Source: Liolophura sinensis | Taxonomy: Eukaryota; Mollusca; Polyplacophora; Chitonida; Chitonidae | NCBI RefSeq assembly: GCF_032854445.1 | Contig: NW_027018550.1 | Span: 1 to 15,617 of the forward strand | Direction of reading: 5' to 3' | DNA length: 15,617 bases | Shown: positions 1-9,237 of the stretch, piece by piece | Layout of the letters: the number at the start of each line of letters is the position of its first letter | Position numbering within the stretch: position 1 is the stretch's first letter | Position numbers and translations under genes: made by a program | The notes under the pieces: model-generated | What the model saw: only the letters and a program-made list of their open reading frames with translations | The model's database searches: none | What the model was told of the DNA's origin: nothing

Positions 1-86
1 TCTGTGCCTCGAGATCCTTGTTCCCGACTCGATCTGTGTCAGCGTTTTCATGAAACGGATATAGCCTATATCCACAGGGAACTCTC
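1..86 (-). CDS. Putative second coding exon of an unidentified secreted protein (partial)
   Basis: This stretch reads open on the minus strand from an acceptor at plus 87-88 (minus ...AAGTTCAG|GAGAGTTCC) to the window edge, giving two bases plus 28 codons. The phase fits exon 686-752, which ends one base into a codon, so the joined codon is GGA (Gly). The peptide reads EFPVDIGYIRFMKT and then continues with basic and polar residues (IESGTRISRHR). Third positions are richer in G and C than the flanking DNA, as expected of coding sequence. A second in-frame AG at minus GGATATAG would give an exon nine codons shorter at its start. I recognise no domain. The exon is partial because the gene runs off the left edge. 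Joining it to the signal-peptide exon is inference from splice signals and phase. Confidence 0.45.
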
Positions 87-196
87 CTGAACTTGTTGCG
101 TGATATGGTATCAGCAACACAGCTTCACTGTATTATTCATCATCCTCTTATGAAGGCCTACTGCGGTATATTTTTACATTTCTGAAAAGTTTACCA

Positions 197-253
197 CATA
201 TAAGTGAAATATTTTTAAGTACGGCGTAAAACAGTAATCAAATAAATAAAATA
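197..253 (+). mobile_element. SINE 3' tail remnant in a putative intron
   Basis: Only the tail is left: TATAAGTGAAATATTTTTAAG, then TACGGCGTAAAAC and an AATCAAATAAATAAA end. It matches the tails of the full copies at 8788-9047 and 12922-13191. It lies in the 599-bp putative intron of the minus-strand gene. No head or central domain is recognisable upstream. Confidence 0.75.
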
Positions 254-685
254 GAACATTTTGAAGGGACAGGCTAATTTTACCGGTCTCATTCAGTTCA
301 TCATAAAACAGACGCCATCTAATCGCATGGCAAATATGTTCATACAGCAGGTGATAAACAGATTCTTCAGTTAAACAGAAGTTTGTGTGTTATGTAAATT
401 GAAGGTGCAACTAAGGAGTTGTCAAGGTGGTACCATAACCGTAAACGTAAGCAAAGAATATCGGTTTGTGTATATTGGACGGGTGTACAGGTACATAACG
501 TTTGATTGATTAGTTTGAAAGGTTTCTAGTCACTTCCTTGACAAGGCGTATTGTGCAAATCATCAGTGGAGGGTGATAAGCAGGTCAGTGAGTAACAGTT
601 CAGCTGTGAGAATGTATGTGAATACCTATATTTAACCCTAACATTTTTCTGACACCTTTCAAAGGCTAATAAGTAAGTTACTTAC

Positions 686-752
686 CTCTAGTCGCTGCTT
701 CCACATCGGTAAGATAAATATATAATAGTACGATTAAAATGTTCCAAGCCAT
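686..752 (-). CDS. Putative first coding exon: signal peptide of a secreted or membrane protein
   Basis: On the minus strand an ATG at 752-750 sits in a strong Kozak context (A at -3, G at +4: CCACGATGG). It opens 22 codons that end one base before a canonical donor (AGAG|GTAAGT, plus 681-685). The peptide starts MAWN, has a hydrophobic core (ILIVLLYIYL), then a polar stretch with a plausible signal-peptidase site after VEA. That is the classic layout of a signal peptide in its own first exon. The phase-1 end is continued in frame by the open exon at 1-86. The mature protein is not identified. Chance cannot be excluded for so short an exon, but the start context, hydrophobic core, cleavage motif, donor and matching downstream phase agree. 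Expression data would decide. Confidence 0.5.
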
Positions 753-1342
753 CGTGGCTCCGGTCTATGTTTCTCAGCGGTATACTGTACTGTGTATGTA
801 TCAGACGACTTCTTCGCAATAACGTTTCCACTCTACAATATGGACAGTTTAAATGCTGTAACTCGAGATGGAAACTCTAGACAATGTTTGCTGTTCACGT
901 CACCTTCGGTTACAATCGGTATTCGTCCGCCGTTTCCGACTTCGGGTCATAGCGCACAAAGCGACCCAGTATCTTACGATTGGATGCCCTATTGTCGACC
1001 GAGCCAATAGCAAAAATGATTATGGACTGAACGTCCTTTAGCCCACATGCAGCTATTTCGGCGAACTAGGCTGTTGGATTCCTACAACACACATCCGGCT
1101 GGTACACATCGTACCTCTTATCCGTAGGCCGCTATGTAACTACTTTATATGGAATTCGGCGAGCAGATATTCGTATACAATGTCAACCCGGGTCAATAAT
1201 GGAAAAAGCAATTCGAGAAACAACTTTCAAAACTTAATTAGTGATCCAAATCGTGCATTATGCTATAGCGTGATTATGGAAGTTATGAAGAGACCTATCC
1301 GCATATTTGTAATGTTTGTAATAAATTATTTTTGCAATGATA
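753..1342. other. Intergenic DNA upstream of the minus-strand gene
   Basis: This would hold the promoter and 5' UTR of the candidate minus-strand gene. I see no clear TATA box or other named site. A 72-codon open frame at 792-1010 (+) has no recognisable similarity and no splice context, and I do not treat it as a gene. Confidence 0.4.
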
Positions 1343-1598
1343 CACTAAAAAAATTAATCTGTTAAATTTACCAGAAAGTCCGCTGTCTGGGTGATGATAC
1401 AATGTATTCTGTTATTTTATCACAATATTCTGTCATATTTAACATAACATCCCGTTAGTCTAACAGAATCCTTTTGTTTAAATCAATAAAGTATGTGTGT
1501 TGTATTTAACAGAACAATCTGCTGTAACAGCAGGATACATTCTAGCATCACTCAGACAACAGAGTTTCTGTTTAAATCAACAGATTAATATTTTTGGT
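1343..1598. mobile_element. MITE-like element with ~36-bp terminal inverted repeats
   Basis: The left end (1343-1378, CACTAAAAAAATTAATCTGT and following) and the reverse complement of the right end (1563-1598) agree at about 30 of 36 positions by eye, including an uninterrupted ATTAATCTGTT core. The ~256-bp body has no open frame and repeats short TCTGTTTAAATC and TTAACAGAA motifs, some in inverted orientation. The layout fits a non-autonomous DNA transposon. I found no convincing target-site duplication, so the exact ends and the superfamily are unknown. Confidence 0.55.
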
Positions 1599-1599
1599 G

Positions 1600-2138
1600 A
1601 ACATGCTTCGACTTGTTTGTACATGTATGAATCGAATAAAACCAATGATTATGGAAGCTGATTAAGGGCAACATCGTTTTTATAATATAGACGAGTGCAC
1701 AGTTCATATAACTGGCGAATACCCTGTTTATCATTGTTCTTCCGAGCTGTTTGCGGTGTTAGTTGCCTTCGAACAAAAACTGTATATGTACAGACTAAAG
1801 GGTCTCGTCTGAAAGTGCTGGCTTGATTCTCCAAATGAAATCTGATATTTACTGTAACATTACGACATCGATATTACGGATGTGTGTTGTTCGTAAGCAA
1901 AGCTAGATACATATGATATTACATCGAGGTCAGTTTGAGCTGCTAACGATACGGTACCCTGATGTTATAGATGGTACTATTCAAGGTTTACCGTCCATTT
2001 TCACATTGTTATCTCTGACATAGGAGATTTCTGTGATGTGTTTTCCGGCGCCTGTTTGTCTCCTTGTCTGGTCCCATGCATTACTTACGTGCAACAGTTT
2101 TTATAAATTTTAGACCTATGACAACAGAGCATTTGTTC
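1600..2138. other. Intergenic stretch without recognised features
   Basis: AT-rich sequence with no gene, RNA or clear repeat. A 61-codon minus-strand open frame (1649-1834) has no similarity that I recognise. Confidence 0.4.
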
Positions 2139-2475
2139 GGTGGCCTAGTGGTGATAGAACGTCCGCATCGAAGCCAAGAGACCAAAAATTCAAAAAATTG
2201 TACTTGTATAGCTGCTTCGCTTGACGCCAACCACTGAGAGATAAGAGCAAGGAAAAGGGACTGGTTGACCCGGTATCTATATAATGTCTGGGAGATTTAA
2301 TGTCTCTTGTCTTGGGCATGATACCTCATGGGCGGCTGCACTTTGGGGACATGGACTTGTCACAACCTACAGGAAAACACAGTAAAAGTACACACATACA
2401 TACTTAATGACTTCTCGTCGCCATATGACTAAAAGTTGTTAAAGTACGACGTTAAATACGAAGCATAAATAAAGA
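2139..2475 (+). mobile_element. tRNA-derived SINE of a second molluscan family, full-length but aged
   Basis: The head GGTGGCCTAGTGGTGATAG is an A-box-like RNA polymerase III promoter. It is followed by a degenerate B-box region, a body with GCAAGGAAAAGGGACTGGTT, a GTCTTGGGCATGATACCTCA block, and the tail CGTCGCCATATGAC...AAGTACGACGTTAAATACG with an A-rich end. The body and tail match a SINE type I know to be widespread in molluscs, from memory and without a database check. It is distinct from the GTACGGCGTAAAAC family. The damaged B box and tail suggest an old copy that no longer moves. Confidence 0.75.
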
Positions 2476-2648
2476 GGCTACGTGTTTGTGTGTCTGTCTA
2501 GTCCATTGCATAAGCGTTTGTTAAATGTAAGATAACATAGAATTTGAGTTATTTTAGACCAGTAAGGTCTAATAAATTGTAGTTACGCTCACTACAGTTA
2601 TCTTTCTTCCTAACTCTACGTAAACGCTACATGAAAGGCTCTGTAAAA

Positions 2649-3154
2649 CGAAGATTATGGTTTAAAAAAAACTGAAGAAAGACACGAGAACAGTAGGCAT
2701 CACAAAATAGGCCACTTAAAACTATGCATAAATGTACTTTCATTTATTTGTTTTAGATTTTTGTGAAGAGAGTTAAAGGCGTTCAAACATTTGAATTCTA
2801 AGGTGGGCTTTATGGACTATAATATTAGAGATTAGGAACTCTGACGTCACAGGAAGTTTTTTTGAACTCTTATCACGACGCTGAATGTTGACATAACCCT
2901 TTTTTCCCCCACAAGTAAAAGATCACTGGTGGACATCAGGAAAAAAGTGATGTGACATCAGAGTTCCTAGATACTGTCACTATGGCTCATAAAGCCCACC
3001 TTACTATTCAAATATTTGAATGCCTTTCAACACTCTTTAAAAAATCTGCAAAAAATAAATAAGAGTATTTTTATGCATAGTTTTCAGCTGTCTTTATGAT
3101 GAACCTTACTTCACATTTTAGCTTTCTTTTACTTTAACACACAATCTTATTATT
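2649..3154. mobile_element. Foldback (long inverted repeat) element, ~505 bp
   Basis: The arms are about 215 bp: 2649-2866, and 2938-3154 in reverse. Landmarks in the left arm, in order, are AAGATTATG, AAAACTATGCATAAA, TTCAAACATTTGAAT, AAGGTGGGCTTTATG and GGAACTCTGACGTCAC. Each recurs in reverse-complement order in the right arm: GTGACATCAGAGTTCC, CATAAAGCCCACCTT, ATTCAAATATTTGAAT, TTTATGCATAGTTTT and CAATCTT. A ~70-bp centre separates the arms. There is no open reading frame, so this looks like a non-autonomous foldback or MITE element. The arms have diverged, so it is not recent. No clear target-site duplication was found. Confidence 0.8.
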
Positions 3155-4073
3155 GACGCGGACATTGCTACCAAGCGTGGTAGGCGTGGTGTCCAAATTG
3201 GCACAGGTTTTACACAGTCCACTGTGCACTTGAATCACTTGACAGCGTCGTTGGCAATGTCACAAACTATTTGAAGGCTATTGGCCTATACCATCAAAAT
3301 AATGTATACATGTACCTGTTTTACATTTCTGTATAAGGTTTCCTAAACATAAAAAGTTTTTAAAATTTTGGTTTTCTGAGGTTTACCTGATGTGTTTGTT
3401 ATAGGTGATGTTAAAAGTTCCAGTCTATTTTTGTCTGATTGTGTTCTCATTATTGCATGGTGAACCTTGATTGGCTCATTGTTTAAACACGATATATACG
3501 GATGTAATACAGGATACGCGGTGTTAAGCGTCTGGTCATTATTTCAAATAGTTATGGATGAAGTTTTATTTGTGAATTTTTTTAGTAATGTATGTTATTC
3601 TTATTGGATAAATATTTTCTTCCTTTTGTATTGCTATTTAGTAAAGTGGGCAAGTCAATCCGAGGAAAGACTTAAAGTGCATCGTCGGTAAACATCAATA
3701 TATTTATTTTGATCTTTATTCAGTCATCATCGGGGTATTTTTAAGGCAACATCAGGCAACAGTTGTTTGTTTATAACTTACATACATGTACATTTATTCT
3801 AATAGTGAACTGCTGTCACTATCAAGTCTCATCGTTGGAAACAAGCTCTACATAGCTGTCGCAACGCTGCTTAAAGGACACATGAAAAGGAACTATGAAA
3901 CAAAGATTATGTTTCTATGCCAAATGAGCCCCGGAATTTTTGCAAAAAAAATTTCATTTTTGGGGGTATTTTTACACTTGTTAATTTTTCAGAAATTACG
4001 TCAACGTTAATCTTGCTTGAAACTTGGTGAACACTCTCGAAGTGCTCTGAGCCCGGTGAACAGAGACGCTGTA
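3155..4073. other. Intergenic stretch without recognised genes
   Basis: AT-rich DNA. Open frames of 74-77 codons at 3467-3691 (+), 3786-4010 (+) and 3907-4140 (-) show no recognisable domain and no splice context. A short inverted pair, GACATTGC near 3171 and GCAATGTC near 3254, may be a degraded element end. Confidence 0.4.
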
Positions 4074-4228
4074 CCCCCCCACCCCTTTCCCTCCATTCGG
4101 TCAGACCCATTTGGTCGACAGGGATTACCGTTGACGTCACCGCTACTTAATTATTTCCAGACTTACCGCTGTAGCCTCAACAAAACTATACTTTGAAGCC
4201 ACCCCCCCCCCCCCCGCCCCGCCCCGCC
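4074..4228. repeat. Two C-rich tracts (G-quadruplex potential on the minus strand)
   Basis: The first tract (4074-4093) has C7, C4 and C3 runs separated by short spacers. The second (4202-4228) is a run of 14 C followed by GCCCCGCCCCGCC. Both fit the pattern of four or more G3 runs on the minus strand, and i-motif on the plus strand. A TTGACGTCAC motif, like a CRE site, lies between them at 4131-4140. Any function is unproven. Confidence 0.55.
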
Positions 4229-4635
4229 AACAAATCTGAGAGATGAAAAATTTGATTTTACTGGCATATGTTATTACACATCATAATCTGCACATTAAGA
4301 AATAAAACCACAGTGTTTCAAGTATCCTTTAAAGCGCCTTTGTCATGGCTCTTTACTGTATGTTGTCTTGGAAATTGCGGCAGGCGCAGTTTGCGACTGC
4401 TTCGTAGAACGGGTCCTTTGTCAGCATATCGGCTAAACGGCTTAACATAAGCCGTTTGTGAAAGTCATCATCAGAAAACAGATACAGTGGGTTAGAACAA
4501 CGTTGGAAGCTAATCGCAGCCTTTCAAGGTGATTCAGTGCGTTAGGACCATCTGGATGCCGGTAGACCATCTTTTCGTTCAGTGAAATAAGCCCGTAAAT
4601 TTGGTAATCTAAAAGGTCTGGTATCCTAAGCAGGA
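4229..4635. other. Intergenic stretch with one short perfect hairpin
   Basis: No gene is seen. A perfect 10-bp stem with a 3-base loop occurs at 4435-4457 (AAACGGCTTA-ACA-TAAGCCGTTT). It lacks a T run on either side that would suggest a polymerase III terminator. Confidence 0.45.
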
Positions 4636-5500
4636 TAATCGGCGTTACTGCAAGAAACTGTGCACCTCAAGGAGCGAAACAGACTATAATCGTGACAGCT
4701 GTTGACTCACCCGTAAGGCCACTGTTTTTTTCAGTTCTGTTTTATTGTTCTTTTCCTCTTATATTTCTTCTTATAAAGGTTCATACAAGCGATGTTTTGG
4801 TCAGAAAATCGTGAAATGGTACCCTGTTTCAGTGACACTAAAATATCTTTTTGTGCATTAGACTCTGCAGGGTGGGGAAAATCTTTGCACCACAACTGTA
4901 ACCTTATGAGAAATTCTTGAGTTATGCACCAATCAATTTAAAAATATGTATAAATGTAACTTTCAGCCCTATGCTTCCGCTCGGCATGTTAATATTACTG
5001 GTAGCTAGAGGACAACATGTTCTATCAACAAGGATTCACGTATGATTTCGCTATATTTGCAACACGTTACGTAATACTATACCTTAACAATTATCCATTA
5101 TAATTCATTATGGCAAAGCGAGGATGATTGTTTCCTCCAAAAAACCATTATGGTGGTTTCCTCTCACCATAATGCTGTACCACGTAGTATAAATGAAATA
5201 TTCTGTATGGGGTTAAAAAACCAATCAAATAAATAAATTCAGGGTAACATTTTTTCAACGCAAAACGGCCTGTATCTTTACTCACACAAAAGTATGCTCC
5301 CAAGAAAAAAAAAGAACCACAAAGATTTGAGCTCTTCGTAGAGGTGCAGCCTGTTTAACCGAGTGAGTTTTCTAGTTCATTGTACCATGAAGGATATCTG
5401 AAAGACCATGGCCGAAATGCGGATTTTAAACTGATCACTTTATAAAGTGTATGTTTTACCTTTGAAGACAAACGTTAACCAAAACGAAACTACTGACCGC
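4636..5500 (+). repeat. Diverged tandem duplication, copy 1
   Basis: This copy pairs with 5559-6336 about 0.9 kb downstream. Collinear blocks include GAAACAGACTATAATCGTGA at 4676-4695 (5599 in copy 2, one change), AAATTCTTGAG, the AACTTTCAGCC block, GATTCACGTATGATTT (GATTCACTTATGATTT), TTTACTCACACAAAAGTA, and the nearly exact end GACAAACGTTAACCAAAACG. This copy alone carries a SINE tail (5153-5237). Neither copy has an open reading frame of note. Confidence 0.75.
5153..5237 (+). mobile_element. 5'-truncated SINE fragment inside duplication copy 1
   Basis: It begins with GTGGTTTCCTCTCACCATAATG, retains TATAAATGAAATATTCTG and ends in AACCAATCAAATAAATAAA. These are the 3' central part and tail of the family seen complete at 12922-13191. 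The segment is missing from the matching place in copy 2, so it inserted after the duplication or was lost from copy 2. Confidence 0.75.
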
Positions 5501-5558
5501 CTTACCATATTGTGGTAATCGCAAATGACCTGGTTTATGGTAAGGGGTGGGGGTGAGG

Positions 5559-6336
5559 GGATCGGCTCTAGTGCAATAGACCAGTCCACGTCAAGCAGAG
5601 AAACAGACTATAATTGTGACAGCTGCTGATATCTCCGAAAGGTCACATCCTTTCTCATCTTGCATGCAAGTTACGAAGCTCCAAACATACGCTGTATCAA
5701 GTCCATACCCGTGTTCGCGATGTAGGTCAAAATGATCACACTGACAATGAGTAGGAAAAATAACTATCACAAATGTAAATTTCTCAAAAAATTCTTGAGC
5801 ACACTGCTAAATACCAATCTAATATATACATACATGTATATAAACGAAACTTTCAGCCTTACAATTCCCCTACATATTACATATATCAAGGCGAGTCAAG
5901 GACAGACGACCATATGTGCTCTCAAACACGATTCACTTATGATTTTGATATGCATGTAGTTGCCAAATGTACCTTACCTTGCCACATATGTACCTTACTT
6001 TGCCACATGTACCTTACCTTGCCACACGCACCTTAATCGAATTATCTAGTCTTATTCATGAAAACACTTATTAATGCAAGATGGTGTACATCTTTACTCA
6101 CACAAAAGTACTTTTTTCAAAGATAAAAAAATACAAGCACTAATAATTGAACTTTTTCGAAAAGTGCTATATGTTCTCCAAAGTGACTATCGTTAGTCCA
6201 CGATACTATGAAGGACTCTATCCAGATTTCTGCAGAACTAAGGATTTAAACTTGTCAAAATACGATAAAGTTGATCGAATAAAGTTTGTGTTTTACATAA
6301 GAAGACAAACGTTAACCAAAACGAAACTTTGACAGA
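5559..6336 (+). repeat. Diverged tandem duplication, copy 2
   Basis: It aligns with 4636-5500 in the same orientation after a ~58-bp spacer. The spacer carries a perfect 9-bp inverted repeat, CCTTACCAT (5500-5508) and ATGGTAAGG (5537-5545), followed by a G-rich stretch. The copies share long blocks but differ by many substitutions and indels. Copy 2 has gained a short tandem repeat at 5967-6033. Open frames of 75 and 61 codons in this copy are not shared intact with copy 1 and are not supported as genes. Confidence 0.75.
5967..6033 (+). repeat. Short tandem repeat, ~19-23 bp unit, about three copies
   Basis: The unit TGTACCTTACCTTGCCACA recurs with small changes (CCTTACTTTGCCACA, CCTTACCTTGCCACACGC). 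It occurs only in copy 2 of the larger duplication, so it expanded locally after that event. Confidence 0.75.
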
Positions 6337-7270
6337 ACAAAGAAATGTAGATATTTTCAGTAAAAACATTTTTCTGGTTAACCTTTATCTTCATACGGTA
6401 AATTAAAAAGCACGGTTCGTTCCAACCAAAAATTGGCGTTTTTGATCGAGAGTGCATTTTTGGCGGGTTATTACTGAGCAGCCATCTCTTTTATGGCCAT
6501 CGAACTTTTATGGACTCTTTGACCAAGATTTATACTTCTTATTCGAAAATCTACAGAAATGTGCTGGGATTTTGAAATATTTTTATCGTACCTGTCTGGG
6601 GGTCGATTCTCCGCTTTACCATACGAGGCTCTTTAAACCTATGGCGTCTTGAGATTAAATATCCTTGTGGATTAAGATCTGGTTTTATTTAAATCGCCTC
6701 GGTAGATAACAAATAAGTGTACAAGCTTGTCTTAAGGTCATTTTAATTCTAGAAATAAAGCTTAAATTAAGAGGATAATGGCCTACGGGAGAGTTTTGGC
6801 AAAAAATCTATATTCGCTATTCAAATCAAATTTTCTGTAGTTACATACAATAGATCAAATTAATACCGTTCAGTAATTCGCGCCTGTACTGTTCATAGTA
6901 TTAAGATGATTTAATATCTCAAAAATGTATAATGCAACCAGCTTTATAAACTAAAGTTTAGGAATTTTATTAATAGGCTGAAATTTTGTGCAAGGTAATT
7001 AGTCCTATAGTCCTAGCCTTTTTTAAAGATAGGCCTATCTGGTTGTCATGACAGCAGCTTTATTTATATTTGAGTTTTCACCACAAGTTTGTATTTATGC
7101 TACAAAACTTGATTAAAACCGTCTTTTACCAGCACTGTGGAAATATAGGGCTTTTGACAAGAAGAAAGTAAATATATAAATATATAGTGAACGAACAAAA
7201 AAAGGGTACCGGTACGTCTAAACGAACTGACAATAGTTTTACTCTGTCAAAACTGTACGGCTAATATTGT
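6337..7270. other. Intergenic stretch, mostly unremarkable
   Basis: AT-rich DNA with no supported gene. A 66-codon open frame at 6452-6652 (+) has no recognisable similarity. The segment 6794-6818 (TTTTGGCAAAAAATCTATAT and following) closely resembles 12704-12731 in INTS9 intron 3, so it may be a trace of an uncatalogued dispersed repeat. Confidence 0.4.
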
Positions 7271-7289
7271 AAGTGCATATCACAGCTAA

Positions 7290-7336
7290 ATCTAAAAAAA
7301 AATAAAATAATAAAAAATAAAAAAAAAATAAAAAAA
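7290..7336 (+). repeat. A-rich low-complexity tract
   Basis: Runs of A broken by single T. On the minus strand this reads as a low-complexity hydrophobic peptide, which explains the open frame there (7239-7424). Confidence 0.7.
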
Positions 7337-7499
7337 CTTCAGAAGACTGATTGTTTCTCATCATTACACGCAGTATCACTGGTTTACCATTCGGTAATTC
7401 TGTGGAGGGGGTGAAAAAGAACAAACGTTCAGCTTTTTTCTAGGAGAACAAAGCCAATTGAACCCGGACTTCGTGCTCTAGTATGCCGCATTAAGTTCC

Positions 7500-7840
7500 T
7501 TCCCTTTATCTCTCACCAGATGGCGGTACACAACAAAGATGTCAGCGCCCATGAGAAACTCACTTTTGAAACGATAGAAAATCTTTTACTTGAGAAAAAG
7601 AGAAATTGTTCGTCATACATCTCTTCAGATGGGATCGGAGAGCCATAGATGAGAACAGGAACGCTCCTCTGTGACCTGTACAGACATTTTTTTTCTCTTT
7701 CACTATGGAAAACCTTCCCGCCTGCAACATGGAAACCACAACAACGTAACACCGACAGACAATTCGAAAGTCCCCGATTTTATCCTACAAATCCGTAGGC
7801 CAGTAATACGCTAATAGTGAAGTAGTAAAGGCATTCTACC
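7500..7840 (+). promoter_or_regulatory. INTS9: Probable INTS9 promoter / 5' UTR region
   Basis: This lies directly upstream of the INTS9 start codon. CCAGATGGCGGT at 7517-7528 resembles the YY1 core (AAGATGGCGG) common near start sites of animal housekeeping genes. If transcription begins upstream of it, the ATG at 7520 would open a 42-codon upstream frame ending at 7648. In-frame stops TAG and TAA at 7823-7828 lie just before the INTS9 ATG, so the protein cannot extend further upstream without splicing. The transcription start site and the UTR limits are not visible, and the regulatory role is inference. Confidence 0.35.
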
Positions 7841-7849
7841 ATGAAATTA
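7841..7849 (+). CDS. INTS9: INTS9 coding exon 1 (start codon, three codons)
   Basis: ATG AAA TTA (M-K-L) is followed at once by the donor GTAAGT (7850-7855). INTS9 proteins begin MKLYCLSG, and exon 2 opens with Tyr-Cys-Leu-Ser, so this exon supplies exactly the three missing residues in phase 0. The start has A at -3 (ACCATGA). In-frame stops at 7823-7828 exclude an upstream start in this exon. The non-coding part of the exon extends upstream by an unknown distance. Confidence 0.88.
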
Positions 7850-9182
7850 GTAAGTCTCACATTTACAACTCCAGTTAAAAAGTTCTCGTGAACAGCTTGA
7901 CACAATTAAGGCACATCCACATTCAAGGATAGGCGGTGCTACGCACGCTTACCACAACAGAGCAGCCGTGGTCAAATTAGCACCCAGTCGTGGTCAAATT
8001 AGCACCCAGTCGTGAGCAGCGTCTATGGAGTTTGAGGCTGCAGCTGCCTTCCACTAAAATGGCAGCATTTCATAAAAACACTTTCTACTTGAAAGTTTCA
8101 TTGTTCCATTGCTTTTACTGCAAGTTACTGTGAATGGGGATACGGTTTGCATCGCGTGTAGAATTTCAGTTAAATGGATATTTAATGTACTGGTAGTAAA
8201 TATGCCATGGCTAGGTTGAAGCATAGGCCATCAACTGAAAATTAGCACCATTTACTGTGTGCCGGAACTGTGAGATCTCATGACATTTCAACTAAATGTG
8301 GTGGCCTTCTGAATGTGAATGTGGCTTTTTACCCAAATTACTATAATACCCAGACTTTATTATAACTCCCACCATGTGTCTGAGCTACTGCAAGCAGCAG
8401 CATTGAGTTAAATTTCAAACATAAGAGAAATGTGTTAATTAGACTGAAAGTAGCTCCATTTTATTTAAAGAGGTCACATATTTGTGCGTGGTTGAGGACA
8501 TGTCAGATCATTTATGAAACTCCTTTTTTAACATTTTAGAATGGGGCTAACATGTCATCATCAGGAAATTCTGCATACCTCTAAACTCAGGCTTAAATGT
8601 TCCCCAGTCCTACTGCTAATAAGAACATGTTAAGGCAGCTTTAAATCTAGTGTGTTGGGTTTCTCTGGCCACTGCTCGGCTTTGTTCACACCTAAACCTT
8701 ACCATGGGATGTACATGGAATACCGGTGAATATGACGTTCAGAACCCCCATTGAAGTATATATACCTACATATATATATATTTTCTTGGGGCCTCCGTGG
8801 CTCAGTCGGTTAGAGCGCTAGTGCAACCCAGAAGCCTCTCACCAATGCGGTCGCCTGTGAGTTCACGTCCAGCTCATGCTGGCTTCCTCTCCGGCCGTAA
8901 GTGGGAAGGTCTGCCAGCAACCTGCGGATGGTCGTGGGTTTCCCCCGGGCTGTGCCCGGTTTCCACCCACCATAATGCTGGCTGCCGTCGTATAAGTGAA
9001 ATATTCTTGAGTACGGCGTAAAACACCAATCAAATAAATATATATATTCTTTGATAAGAACAAGACATTCGAGACTGCAGTCGGAATACAAAGATGTGGA
9101 AAACTGAGAATGCTCATTTGTTTTTTATTCTATCATTTCTCCACATCCGAAAAATCTTAGCTTTATACCTATGTTTGTGTGC

Positions 9183-9237
<55 letters not shown>

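Noticed and set aside
2116-2319. 67-codon minus-strand open frame
   Set aside because: It overlaps the head and body of the second-family SINE and is not gene-like.
4435-4457. Transcription terminator or small RNA hairpin
   Set aside because: The stem is perfect but only 10 bp, with no T run or promoter nearby; random occurrence is plausible.
6452-6652. 66-codon open frame as a small protein gene
   Set aside because: No recognisable similarity, signal peptide or splice context; open frames of this length are expected by chance.
7239-7424. Minus-strand Phe-rich open frame
   Set aside because: Low-complexity reading of the A-rich tract at 7290-7336.
8797-9117. Several open frames on both strands
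   Set aside because: They lie in the SINE at 8788-9047. Similar peptides recur in the SINEs at 9941, 10898, 12922 and 13232, which shows they come from the repeat.
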